This document shows positions 50,325 to 58,603 of a stretch of 64,000 bases of DNA, piece by piece. The position numbers and the translations under genes are program-made. This DNA comes from Bacteroidales bacterium (GTDB lineage: Bacteria > Bacteroidota > Bacteroidia > Bacteroidales > WCHB1-69): contig JAFPVR010000002.1 in NCBI GenBank assembly GCA_017395245.1, positions 1-64,000 of the forward strand. Reading direction: 5' to 3'. Below the pieces are notes generated by a model. The model made no database searches and had not been told where the DNA came from. It saw only the letters and a list, made by a program, of their open reading frames with translations. The stretch's first letter is position 1. Each line of letters starts with the position of its first letter.

Positions 50325-51041
50325 TTATTTCCCTTCCTCTTCGTCGAAAGCTTCGTCCGCCATTGCGGAGTAGCTTTGGGCCATATCCGCCTCCGACATC
50401 ACCGTGTCTGCGTTCATTTCATGGAAGTCGTGTACTCTTCTGAAGAGATTCATGCGGGTGGAACGGTCCTTGGCCATCGCCATCTTTGCTCCAGAGGCCG
50501 AATAGTCGAAGTTGCGAGCATTGCGGATCGACAGCGTGAAAGCCACCTCCACTGCATCCTGGTTGGCACCCATGTAGGTGAACGACCAGCCCTTCTCTTT
50601 CAGCTGCTCCACCAGACTCTTCACCGCAGCGCCGGTATACTCCTTCGAGGCATTTTCCAAGCCGTCGGTGATAATCGTCACCACCACCAGCGCATCTTTC
50701 ACATCCTGCACGTACTTTTGCATTTTCGTCAGGGTGAAGCCCATGGCATCGTATAGGGGCGTGCAGCAGCAAGGCTGATAGTCGGCCATCTCCAACGGGC
50801 GCGCCTCGGTGACGGGAGCCTTGTCGTAGATTTCCTTCATCTCGCAGCTGCAGAAGGCCACGAGCGACACATAGTGGGTTTGCGTGTCCGCATACGTCTC
50901 TTGCGCCTTGCGGATGCCGGCTAAGGTCTCGTTGAAACCGCTTACGGCCGCTTCCCGAATAGAACCCATCGAACCGCTCTTGTCGAGGATGATCACATTG
51001 AAAACTTGTGTTTTTTCTTTTTCATTCTTGTTCATAATCAT
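50325..51041 (-). CDS. vWA-domain protein, TerY-like
   Basis: A 238-residue von Willebrand A domain with an intact metal-ion-dependent adhesion site: IILDKSGSMGSIREA, the Thr in CCTPLYDAMG and TIITDGLENAS. It has no signal peptide and so is cytoplasmic. TerY-like vWA proteins of this size work with TerD and kinases/phosphatases in Ter systems; the nearby TerD-like gene and its broken copy support that link. The acidic C-terminus (DEAFDEEEGK) may be flexible. A 38-bp shared element lies upstream. Confidence 0.8.
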   Translation of the reverse strand: MIMNKNEKEKTQVFNVIILDKSGSMGSIREAAVSGFNETLAGIRKAQETYADTQTHYVSLVAFCSCEMKEIYDKAPVTEARPLEMADYQPCCCTPLYDAMGFTLTKMQKYVQDVKDALVVVTIITDGLENASKEYTGAAVKSLVEQLKEKGWSFTYMGANQDAVEVAFTLSIRNARNFDYSASGAKMAMAKDRSTRMNLFRRVHDFHEMNADTVMSEADMAQSYSAMADEAFDEEEGK

Positions 51042-51114
51042 ACATTTTTTAAGTTAACAATCCGTTTTTACTTAGAGCCGTCATATTATGGCGGCTTTTT
51101 ATGGCGGCTCTACG

Positions 51115-51154
51115 TTTGGTATAGAGAGGCGGGGGTGTGGAAATCTATCAGTGG
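51115..51154 (-). promoter_or_regulatory. Shared upstream element, copy A
   Basis: Plus-strand form ATAGAG...GTGGAAATCTATCAGTGG; on the minus strand CCACTGATAGATTTCC ... CTCTAT. Aligned without gaps with 58475-58514 and with one gap with 56904-56943. It lies about 75-115 bp before the vWA gene. Confidence 0.6.
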
Positions 51155-51293
51155 AATTTTTTTTATTGTCTTACAACGAAAACCAGTCGAAAAAAGGACA
51201 AGCGACAACCTGAATCAGTCGCAGACCATTCTCCCTGTCAACCCAGGTCAGTCGCAAGATACAAAAGTGACAAACTAAACCAGCGAATCACAC

Positions 51294-51397
51294 AAGATTC
51301 AGGATTCAAGATTCAAGTTTCAAGTTTTGAAGGCTCGTAGATGGCTCGTAGATGATTCGTAGATGATTCGTAGATGACTCGTAGATGGCTCGTAGAT
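51294..51397. repeat. 'gattcaag' units and a six-unit 11-bp tandem repeat
   Basis: 51294-51325 holds gattcaggattcaagattcaag-type units. From 51332 to 51397 the unit ggctcgtagat occurs six times with changes in the first three bases only. Confidence 0.85.
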
Positions 51398-51411
51398 GAA
51401 AGGCTTGTGTT

Positions 51412-51807
51412 TCAATCCTCAATTTCCACATAGTCCGTGTATTCGGCGAACCAGCGGTCGAGGACGGCGTCAGCCTCGCGCTCGATTTCCGGGGTGATGC
51501 GGTCGGCCATCTTCTTGACGGCCACGGTGATGGAGGTCACTTCGTCGAGCCAGCCGAGGATGGGGATGCGTTTCGCGCTGATGAGGTCGATGGGCAGCAC
51601 CACGTAGGCGATGGCGGCGAGGATCATCAGCTTGTCCTCGCGCGGGGTGCTTTCGCTGCGCATCACAAACCAGAGCAGGAGCACCGGCCTTGCTGCCGCG
51701 CGACCCGCCTTCCGTGCAAAGCGCTTGATGCCGTCCCACACGACAGCGAAATCAATCTTTTTGGAATCATTCTGGGGATTCTTGGTGGCCTTCCTCTTTT
51801 CAAACAC
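51412..51807 (-). CDS. YkvA-family (DUF1232) membrane protein
   Basis: A 131-residue protein; the DUF1232 core is KLMILAAIAYVVLPIDLISA followed by ILGWLDEVTSITVAVKKM, a two-helix hairpin with the typical PxDLI motif. The N-terminus is basic, the C-terminus acidic. It starts with GTG, 5 bp after the stop of the phosphoesterase gene, so the two are probably translated from one mRNA. The role of this family is unknown. Confidence 0.75.
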   Translation of the reverse strand: MFEKRKATKNPQNDSKKIDFAVVWDGIKRFARKAGRAAARPVLLLWFVMRSESTPREDKLMILAAIAYVVLPIDLISAKRIPILGWLDEVTSITVAVKKMADRITPEIEREADAVLDRWFAEYTDYVEIED

Positions 51808-51812
51808 ACACG

Positions 51813-53369
51813 CTAGTCTTTTTTAAATCCTTTGAGATAAAACCGAGGAATCGCCTTGTCATCAAAACGAAGAGTTTCCGCCTTGTTCTCTTTGTCCTCA
51901 CACATACATGCGATAAACCTCGCACGTGGGAGGTATTTCATCGAGTGCTTCAACGAGTTCAGAAAGGCCTCGTTGTCCATGTCAAAGTCGTCCAACAGCA
52001 GCAGCAAACGCTTGTCTTGGAAAGTACGCGACATCTCGCTGCTGGTCTGTCCCAAAAACTGCTGTAGTTGCTGCTCTATGCTGAAATAGTCTTTCTGCTC
52101 TTGGCATCGGGTGCAATCGATATAGAAAGGAATAGTGTCCGTCAGGTCGTATGTGCGGAGGAAATCCAGCCATAGTTTGAGCAGCAGCGATGTCTGTTCC
52201 TTTTTCCGTCTTGTGATAATCAGGATATTACGGTCATCATTCTCTATCTCTTGCAGCGGAACCTTTTCCCCAAAGGAGGAACTGGCAAACGGATGCGGGC
52301 TTGTTTCAACAATTATCGGGTGGGCATAGAGCTGCTCAAAAGAGAGGCCTTTCCTTTGTTGCGCGTTGGTTAGGATCAAACTGTCGGCCATCACTTCCAA
52401 CATGCCCAAATGACGCTGCATGATTATCCTCATCACATAGAACTTCCTCTTTCGCTCCGACATCATGGCGTAGGTTCTCACCCGTTCCACCAGTCGGAAT
52501 TCCGTGCCGTCATAGTGGAAAATGGAGGATTCCACCTTGTGAGTGGCCGTATCTATCGTGATGATGCAGTAACCATAGCTCGACAATTCATCGTTTTTGT
52601 CAAAGGTGGCGGGCGCCACATTGTGGAGCAAACAACCTTTGGATGTGAGGCTAGCATTCAACGCCTGCTTATGGTAATGGCCTGTAAGCAAGATATTGCT
52701 GTTTTCCTGAATAAGGTCTTCGAACTTTCTGGCGATGAAATACTTGAAGTCGGCGAGGTTGTGATGCATGGCCGTTAGCACCAGATCGCAGTTCGTGGTT
52801 TTTTCAAAAATCTCCTCTGCGGCGTTCAACGGGAACAGCAGGTTGCCGCGATCCTTCGCCGAATAGGTGCAGCACCATGCGGAGTTGAGGCCCACCAGTC
52901 CAACTTTCACCCCGTCGATGTCGAAAACCGACACATGGCCAAACCCGCCGTGATATTCCTTGCCAAACGTGGAATGGTGAAAACGGTTGAAACATTCGAA
53001 GTCGGTCATGCTGTTTTGCAGCAACTGCTTATCGGAGTAATACGCGTTCACCTGTTCCTCGGTTTTGCTCTGCATGAGACTCTCCATGGCCGGATTCGGG
53101 TTGTCTGTCTTCCTTTTGTCGTGGTTGCCTGGCACAACGAGCACCCTTTCCAGAGGCAGCCGGTGCTTTAGCCGCACGGGCTCAATCAAGGTCTCGTATG
53201 CCGACTCGAACCCGTCGTTGACATCCTGCACCATGTCGCCCGTGAAGATCACCGCATCCACAGGGATTCCGGCGGTGCTTTCCGCCAGATGCACCCCAAT
53301 ACGTTGGCATTCATCGGACCGTTGCTGGCTGAAATGGAAATCGGAGAAATGGAGGATATTGATTTTCAT
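51813..53369 (-). CDS. Metallophosphoesterase fused to a degenerate NACHT/STAND-like domain
   Basis: A 518-residue protein. Residues 1-260 form a calcineurin-like phosphoesterase: LHFSDFHFS, VIFTGDMVQD, VVPGNHDKR, TAMHHNLAD and LLTGHYHKQ, all metal-binding motifs. The C-terminal region (about 355-518) looks like the start of a STAND/NACHT domain, with Walker B KRLLLLLDDFDM, but where a Walker A is expected the text is ILIITRRKKEQTSLLL, without GxxxxGK[ST]. It probably cannot bind ATP in the usual way. The domain pair recalls phosphoesterase-effector STAND defence proteins, here shortened. Confidence 0.75.
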   Translation of the reverse strand: MKINILHFSDFHFSQQRSDECQRIGVHLAESTAGIPVDAVIFTGDMVQDVNDGFESAYETLIEPVRLKHRLPLERVLVVPGNHDKRKTDNPNPAMESLMQSKTEEQVNAYYSDKQLLQNSMTDFECFNRFHHSTFGKEYHGGFGHVSVFDIDGVKVGLVGLNSAWCCTYSAKDRGNLLFPLNAAEEIFEKTTNCDLVLTAMHHNLADFKYFIARKFEDLIQENSNILLTGHYHKQALNASLTSKGCLLHNVAPATFDKNDELSSYGYCIITIDTATHKVESSIFHYDGTEFRLVERVRTYAMMSERKRKFYVMRIIMQRHLGMLEVMADSLILTNAQQRKGLSFEQLYAHPIIVETSPHPFASSSFGEKVPLQEIENDDRNILIITRRKKEQTSLLLKLWLDFLRTYDLTDTIPFYIDCTRCQEQKDYFSIEQQLQQFLGQTSSEMSRTFQDKRLLLLLDDFDMDNEAFLNSLKHSMKYLPRARFIACMCEDKENKAETLRFDDKAIPRFYLKGFKKD

Positions 53370-53413
53370 TGCCGGAATCGTTTCTGCTCAAATTGTCAGT
53401 TGTTCAAACAAAC

Positions 53414-54004
53414 CTAATAGTTCTTCCTGAAGAGAAAGCCAAATATCCAACGGAAGAACCCTTCGCGTTTTTTGCCCGTCTTTTTCTCGTCATGTACCGT
53501 GGCGAGTTCCTTCACTTCGCTGTTCGTAGCAGCATTCTCGCCGTCGGGTTCGAACAGTTCGACCGGCTCGACCGGCTCCTGCGGGATAATCCAAGCCCCT
53601 GCACGCCGGACAATGAAAATCACCTTGTCGCCGACGATATATTGCTGAATTTCATGTTTGTGAACAGTCCTGTCACCAGCCTGGCGGGCATAGCCGACAA
53701 TCTCGGCAGTGCAGGCGTTCCCGCTCGCATCCACCAAATTCACGCGACAGATGGTGCCTTTCTTTCGTTTCAGCATTGAGGCACTGCCTATCTGCACATC
53801 GCGCAGCACCTCTCCCATCAGGTAATACCCGCCGATGACGGCTGAGGGTTTGATCCCCTCTTCCTGCGTCCGGAAAAACGGCTGGCCGAAATTGTGTTGG
53901 GAAGTGTTGCCTTCAGCTTGCAGCTCTTTGGCTTGTTTAAGAAGTTCGTAACCTCTTCTTCGCTTAATGTTTCTTGTTCTTGTTCTGGATCCATAATTAT
54001 TCAA
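53414..54004 (-). CDS. Hypothetical protein with a likely frameshift near its start
   Basis: The open frame covers 196 codons but only a TTG (54004) starts it, giving a very basic N-terminus (SRTRTRNIKRRRGYE). In another frame an ATG at 53994 gives MDPEQEQETLSEEEVTNFL, which would join KQAKELQAEGNTS if one base were added at the AAA near 53943. The body (VIGGYYLMGEVLRD, TICRVNLVDASGNACTAEI, QYIVGDKVIFIVRRAGAWII) is beta-rich; the C-terminus is basic with a hydrophobic end. Family unknown. Confidence 0.55.
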   Translation of the reverse strand: MNNYGSRTRTRNIKRRRGYELLKQAKELQAEGNTSQHNFGQPFFRTQEEGIKPSAVIGGYYLMGEVLRDVQIGSASMLKRKKGTICRVNLVDASGNACTAEIVGYARQAGDRTVHKHEIQQYIVGDKVIFIVRRAGAWIIPQEPVEPVELFEPDGENAATNSEVKELATVHDEKKTGKKREGFFRWIFGFLFRKNY

Positions 54005-54020
54005 GTTATGTTATACTTGC

Positions 54021-54233
54021 TTAAATCCTTTCAGAAACAACATTCTCTCTCTTTTTCCTCACATGCCGCACAATCATGAAACAGATGCCGAGGGCAATGA
54101 GTGCGGCAAGAAGGGCACCGACGATGAGGGCAGGGGAGGCTCCTCCGACGGTTTCTGAAGGGATTGCATCTCCGAAGATTTCCGTGATTTCTTCGTCAGG
54201 AATCGGCGCGATGTCTATAAGATTTTTGATCAT
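54021..54233 (-). CDS. Small single-span membrane protein
   Basis: A 70-residue protein: acidic N-terminus (DIAPIPDEEITEIFGDAI), one membrane helix (ALIVGALLAALIALGICFMIV), basic tail (RHVRKKRENV). It lies between the MFS gene (19 bp) and the hypothetical gene (16 bp) on the same strand, so it is probably part of that operon. Function unknown. Confidence 0.6.
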   Translation of the reverse strand: MIKNLIDIAPIPDEEITEIFGDAIPSETVGGASPALIVGALLAALIALGICFMIVRHVRKKRENVVSERI

Positions 54234-54252
54234 AGTGGATGATTTGAAGGGT

Positions 54253-55587
54253 TTATAAAATGATGTTGATAAGTATAATCGTCAGTTGTGCCAGCACTCC
54301 GCAGAGGAAGCTGATTGCATTGCAGAGCAGGCTGTAAGTGATTCCGAGTTTCCAACTGGAGGTGAAGAAACGATACCAGACGGCCTCCGCTAAGATGACC
54401 AGTATTTCGCCGACGAGCAGGGCTGCCCATCCGCCGCCGACGTAGATGAGGCAGAGGTTCAGCGGAAGATTGGTGAGGATGTTGACCACCACCGCCGACC
54501 AAAGCACGTCGGGGCGTTTCTCGCGAAGACGCCACAGCACCCACACCTCTATTGCCACGGTCAGTATCAGGCGCAGCATCAGCGGCGCAAGATAAACGTC
54601 AGAACCCGAGAGCTGGGCCAACAGGTAGCCGGGCATCAGTGAGGCGGCCAGCAGTCCGAAAGCCAGCCCCTCCCTGCCGGGCAGCACGCGGTTGCCCCAA
54701 TAGAGCGTCACCGCCATGGTGAGGTTGATGAGCAGCACGCCCGGAATCCAAAGCCATGCTGTGCCGCTTTTCAGCCAGAGGCAGAACAATGTCCCTGCGA
54801 GGGCCAGTATGATCGTTGGCCACGGACCGATGCCCTTGGCCACCCATCCGCCCAGTCCTTTGCCTAACATCGCCAAGCCTCCGATGAGCAGAATCATCTC
54901 GCTGCCCTTGGTCACTTCTGCGGTAAGGCTTTCGCCAAGGAAGGCGCGCAGGCATACAAACCCCATCAACAGCAGGATTGCGCCCCACGTCCACCAACTT
55001 TTACCCAAGGTGTTGACTTCGGAACCGGAACTGTCGTTTGGAATATCGTCCGGAATGCGGATGACCGCCCATGTTGCGAGGGTTATCGCCAACAACAGCC
55101 CGTAGAGTAGCAGCCAAGACGCGAAAACCACCCCGATGGCGAGTCCCAGGGCGCCTGTGGCCACAAACACGCCGAGGGCGCGAATGTCGTTTCGGGTGAT
55201 GCAAGCCACCCGTTTTCCACCCCATACATGGAACAGGGAGTTGCCCATTCCCAGCAGGATTGCCACGCAGAAAAAGCCCCCCATCGCTTGTGCATGGAAC
55301 AGTGTGGCGGTTGAAGCCACGAAGACAGCCGTTGAAAGAAGGGCGACAGCCGTGAGAATCAGGATGTTGCTTTGCCGATGCACGTGGTCGGCCACCAGTC
55401 CGGTCAGGGGTTGTGTCAGGAAAGCCAGCACGTTGTACGTGATGAAAACACCCGCAAAGGATGAGAATCCGCATCCGCCCGCCGTCATGTACAGGCAGCA
55501 GACGCAGAGCCCGTCAACGAGCAGGTGCAGCACCGTACAGAGTAGGGTAGTGCTTGTCTTGTTTGTTGCCATTACGTCGTTCCCCAT
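54253..55587 (-). CDS. MFS-like 12-helix membrane transporter
   Basis: A 444-residue polytopic protein with about 12 hydrophobic helices and MFS-like features (TQPLTGLVADHVHRQ in the 2-3 loop; VFVATGALGLAIGVV). It may export or import a small molecule; no substrate clue is present. It begins the group MFS - small membrane protein - hypothetical protein. The ATG at 55587 or at 55572 are both possible starts. Confidence 0.7.
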   Translation of the reverse strand: MGNDVMATNKTSTTLLCTVLHLLVDGLCVCCLYMTAGGCGFSSFAGVFITYNVLAFLTQPLTGLVADHVHRQSNILILTAVALLSTAVFVASTATLFHAQAMGGFFCVAILLGMGNSLFHVWGGKRVACITRNDIRALGVFVATGALGLAIGVVFASWLLLYGLLLAITLATWAVIRIPDDIPNDSSGSEVNTLGKSWWTWGAILLLMGFVCLRAFLGESLTAEVTKGSEMILLIGGLAMLGKGLGGWVAKGIGPWPTIILALAGTLFCLWLKSGTAWLWIPGVLLINLTMAVTLYWGNRVLPGREGLAFGLLAASLMPGYLLAQLSGSDVYLAPLMLRLILTVAIEVWVLWRLREKRPDVLWSAVVVNILTNLPLNLCLIYVGGGWAALLVGEILVILAEAVWYRFFTSSWKLGITYSLLCNAISFLCGVLAQLTIILINIIL

Positions 55588-55726
55588 AGTGGATTGTTGT
55601 TGTTTTTTTTGTTCGGAATATTATATGTCATACTTTGACAAGTTGCTGCTTGTCACTATCACGTTGCAAAAATCCGAAATATTTCAATACCAACCATCAT
55701 CGATTTGTCGCTAATTTTACCACGTG

Positions 55727-56359
55727 TTAATCATCGTCATCATCATCGTGGGGAAAGATGGTGTCATCCACCAGTTCGGTGTAAACCAATTTCTCCGCCG
55801 ACACTACCCACTCCTTCTTCACCCACCACAGCGTAGCTTGGATGTACTTGGTGTAGGAGGATTTGTGGTTCGGGCGCAAGTCGAAGATGCGCTCCCAACT
55901 CCTGTAGATAACTTCCAGCAGGTCGGTCGGATATTCCGAAAAACGATCGCGCCGATACGTTTTCACCCTCCTCATAAAGCGTCTGCTTCTGGGACGGACC
56001 AGGAAGTCGCTGTGGTTCAACGGGATATGCCACATATCGAAATCCGATAATAGTACCTCGTTGTCGGGCACATTCAGCTCCAGCAACATCTCATAGCCAT
56101 GCTCTGAAGTCCCGCTCGAGAGGGCGCTTCTCACCTTCGAAGGCTTCTTCTGCGCCCCATATTGGTACCACGCCCAGACGGGGTACTCGATCTCGGGCAG
56201 CGGCGGCTCTCCGATGCGCTTTCGCATCTGTCCGGCCATCCAATTGTAGGGATAAAGCATATATTCTCGGGTGAAATCGTCGATTCCCGGGCAATAGGCA
56301 TACCCCAGCTCCATCAACTGGTTGTAAAATTCGGGTACTTGTATGGTCCAAAGGGTCAT
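55727..56359 (-). CDS. DUF3841-domain protein
   Basis: A 210-residue protein beginning MTLWTIQVPEFYNQLMELGY, with YPYNWMAGQMRKRIGE and YPVWAWYQYG, the pattern of DUF3841, a family of unknown function found in bacteria and phages. The C-terminus is a run of Asp residues from a cat-type triplet repeat. An upstream ATG (56398) would overlap the preceding gene; the chosen one lies 13 bp after its stop. Confidence 0.75.
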   Translation of the reverse strand: MTLWTIQVPEFYNQLMELGYAYCPGIDDFTREYMLYPYNWMAGQMRKRIGEPPLPEIEYPVWAWYQYGAQKKPSKVRSALSSGTSEHGYEMLLELNVPDNEVLLSDFDMWHIPLNHSDFLVRPRSRRFMRRVKTYRRDRFSEYPTDLLEVIYRSWERIFDLRPNHKSSYTKYIQATLWWVKKEWVVSAEKLVYTELVDDTIFPHDDDDDD

Positions 56360-56372
56360 GATTTGTGACAAA

Positions 56373-56885
56373 TTATTTTTGAGAAGAAGTAGCTTCATCC
56401 ATCAACCTGTGGAGGCGGAGCACTCTGGGATGGTCAGCGCCAAGGACACGTTCCTTGAGTTCCAACGCCCTTGCAAAATACTTGGCTGCCGTCTCCGGTT
56501 CGCCATGATCTAAGAGCCACTCGCCTTCTTTAGTGTAATACATGGCAATGGCTACTGCTTTCAAAGAAATCATTGACTCTCTTGTAACCTGTTTTTCTAT
56601 TTTCACCGGACAATCAAGGAAAGCTGTCTCATCAATTTCAACCGGCCCTGCGGGCAGACGAACGTGTGTCAAGGATGTACAACTGTCGAAAGCAGCATAC
56701 CTTATGGTGGTCACACTGTCGGGAATCCACACTTCTGTCAGCGATGTACAATCCATGAAGGCGAAGCATCTTATTTCAGTTACCCCGTCCGGGATGGTAT
56801 ATGCGCCTTGGTAGTCGCGAGGGAAATACACCAACGCCTTCCCATCTTCGGAAAATTCAACACCTTTAATATATTCTTCTTGCAT
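56373..56885 (-). CDS. Short LRR_5 (BspA-like) protein with a TPR-like C-terminus
   Basis: A 170-residue protein. Residues about 28-85 are BspA-type leucine-rich repeats (ITEIRCFAFMDCTSLTEVWI-like, then DSVTTIRYAAFDSCTSLTHV); residues about 115-160 form a TPR-like helix pair (EWLLDHGEPETAAKYFARAL). No signal peptide, which is unusual for BspA-like proteins and suggests a cytoplasmic role. The shared 38-bp element lies just upstream. Confidence 0.7.
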   Translation of the reverse strand: MQEEYIKGVEFSEDGKALVYFPRDYQGAYTIPDGVTEIRCFAFMDCTSLTEVWIPDSVTTIRYAAFDSCTSLTHVRLPAGPVEIDETAFLDCPVKIEKQVTRESMISLKAVAIAMYYTKEGEWLLDHGEPETAAKYFARALELKERVLGADHPRVLRLHRLMDEATSSQK

Positions 56886-56903
56886 CTTATTGAGGTTTTT
56901 GTC

Positions 56904-56943
56904 ATTTTATAAGAGGGCGTGGAGTGACGGAATCTATCAGTGG
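56904..56943 (-). promoter_or_regulatory. Shared upstream element, copy B
   Basis: Plus-strand form ATAAGAGGGCGTGGAG..., ending GGAATCTATCAGTGG. It lies about 20-58 bp before the LRR gene start. See copies at 51115 and 58475. Confidence 0.6.
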
Positions 56944-57087
56944 GTAATATCATCGAGCCGAAATGCCAAAATTGTTTAAGACAATTTATAATGGCAACGC
57001 ATCAGTCTTCCCTTGTTATACCTGTTCAAGAAATAGTGATTTTGGTTTAATTTCTTGAATTAATACAGTCGAGATACTATTTTTGAA

Positions 57088-57660
57088 TTAGATCTTTGTG
57101 AAATGATAAATTTCCTTCAAATCTTCAGGATATTCCGCATACGGTTTAATACTCGCGGGATGGATTAAAAGGGTTGCATCTTCTGGTTCTACTTGCGGGT
57201 AGGCTAAACTCATTGCATACTGATACTCCTTCTTGACATATTCACTAGACGCGGCATTGCTTGACCAAAAAAGTATGAACAAATCAGAAGATCGGATGTG
57301 CTCAAATATTTTTTCGTTATAGACATCTCCAGAACGAAGCGTTCGGTCATCTAAGAAGTAAGGTATGTCCGCTAAATCATAGGCACTAGCTTGCTGACGC
57401 ACTATTACAGCATCTTCATGAGCATAGGAGATAAAAACTTTTTTGATAGGATGTGAAACAACTGAAGCTGTGCCTTGCATGTCTGGATAGGGTGCTATAT
57501 TTGTTTTGAATTGCAATTCTCCCAAAGTAGCGCCATTTACTGAAAGTAGCACTTCTCCAAATAGGATATTACGGTTGAAATTTCTCGGCACGTGCACGTG
57601 AAATGCGCAACAGGTATATCTCCCTTTCCCCCTTCTTTTTTTTCGCATTGTCAATATCAT
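57088..57660 (-). CDS. Short TIR-domain protein, shortened paralogue of the large TIR protein
   Basis: A 190-residue protein. Residues about 73-165 form a TIR domain (KKVFISYAHEDAVIV, FLDDRTLRSGDVYNEKIFEH, LFILFWSSNAASSEYVKKE with a Glu near 145 where TIR NADases have their catalytic Glu). The first 60 residues match the segment just before the C-terminal TIR of the 904-residue protein (CCAFHVHVPRNFN against KCSFDYFVPKEID), so the gene seems to be a 5'-truncated copy with its own promoter. The ATG at 57660 follows that promoter. Confidence 0.75.
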   Translation of the reverse strand: MILTMRKKRRGKGRYTCCAFHVHVPRNFNRNILFGEVLLSVNGATLGELQFKTNIAPYPDMQGTASVVSHPIKKVFISYAHEDAVIVRQQASAYDLADIPYFLDDRTLRSGDVYNEKIFEHIRSSDLFILFWSSNAASSEYVKKEYQYAMSLAYPQVEPEDATLLIHPASIKPYAEYPEDLKEIYHFTKI

Positions 57661-57674
57661 TTTTAATTCGGCGA

Positions 57675-57682
57675 CAAAAATA
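57675..57682 (-). promoter_or_regulatory. -7 promoter box TATTTTTG for the short TIR gene
   Basis: Minus-strand TATTTTTG 14 bp before the ATG at 57660. Confidence 0.6.
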
Positions 57683-57772
57683 GCGACTTCTCTGATACGC
57701 AACGTCCTCAACACATGGCCATTGTATGAAATAGTAGGTTGGGTGTACGAAACGAAAAGACAGAGCCAACCA

Positions 57773-58429
57773 TCATTCCATCAACCTAAGCAATTCCGCC
57801 TTACAGACCGGGCATAATTGAACTTCCAATTCCAGTCTCGGGCGTTTGTCCGCATCGCACATATAGCAGCTACGATCGTTCTGCGAACAATGATCCAAAC
57901 CGAGATTATGCAGAAACTCATGGACTATCACCTTGTAAAACAGCGACTTGTTCTTCACTCTGAAGGTGGAAACCACCGCGCTCGTCCCTGGCTGAAGTCC
58001 AAACCCAAGCACGCCCCAATCTTTGATATTGTCAGAAGTGACAGAAATATCTTCGCTCAACACTCCCATGATATATTTCTCGTCATCCATCCTAAGTTGG
58101 TACAGAAGAATGGAATCCGCCCGGTATCTGGACCTTGGAGGATACCAGCAATAGTCGGGAAGTTCCTCGTTTTCATACCGATATACGACAAATTCCAGTT
58201 CTGGAATTAGAGTATCAAGACAATTCTGCACATCCTGATGTACATGCGCCATTTGTTCTTCGGGGAAGTCGTTGTATGGTTGCAGATAGAGGGAGATGAC
58301 GGTGTTTTGGGGCTCTACGGGGTCAGGATGGACGGGCTGAGGTGCCGGCACATTTTTACAATCACAGGCACACATGCATGTCACGAGCAGAATGAGGACC
58401 GGAAGAAAAAATTTGGGTAAAGTTTTCAT
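57773..58429 (-). CDS. Archaemetzincin-like metalloprotease lipoprotein
   Basis: A 218-residue protein with a lipoprotein signal (LVTCMCAC). The active-site motif HEFLHNLGLDHC is the zinc-binding HExxHxxGxxHC of archaelysins, and the following CYMCDADKR...CPVC supplies the structural four-Cys zinc site typical of archaemetzincins, though the spacing differs slightly. It probably cleaves peptides in the periplasm or on the surface. Archaemetzincins are usually cytoplasmic, so the lipoprotein signal is notable. The shared 38-bp element is upstream. Confidence 0.75.
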   Translation of the reverse strand: MKTLPKFFLPVLILLVTCMCACDCKNVPAPQPVHPDPVEPQNTVISLYLQPYNDFPEEQMAHVHQDVQNCLDTLIPELEFVVYRYENEELPDYCWYPPRSRYRADSILLYQLRMDDEKYIMGVLSEDISVTSDNIKDWGVLGFGLQPGTSAVVSTFRVKNKSLFYKVIVHEFLHNLGLDHCSQNDRSCYMCDADKRPRLELEVQLCPVCKAELLRLME

Positions 58430-58474
58430 AACACACAAAAAAGATCGTTACTAAATAATTATATTTGATTCTCT

Positions 58475-58514
58475 TATTTTATAGAGGGTGCAGAAGGTGG
58501 GAATCTATCAATGG
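58475..58514 (-). promoter_or_regulatory. Shared upstream element, copy C
   Basis: Plus-strand form ATAGAGGGTGCAGAAGGTGG then GAATCTATCAATGG. It lies about 46-85 bp before the archaemetzincin-like gene. Confidence 0.6.
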
Positions 58515-58603
58515 ACGCCCCACTTACTGAACCAAAGAACAATGTCGCTTTTATATATTTTAGCTGATGACATAAGTGAACAGAAAAGGAACTATTTTTA
58601 AAA

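Larger units (their letters stand above)
51042..51411. other. Gene-free stretch with a shared upstream element and repeats
   Basis: Holds a GCCGTCATATTATGGCGGC hairpin (about 51078-51096), the shared 38-bp element (51115-51154), 'gattcaagattcaag' units and an 11-bp tandem repeat. Short frames here are not convincing. Confidence 0.6.
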
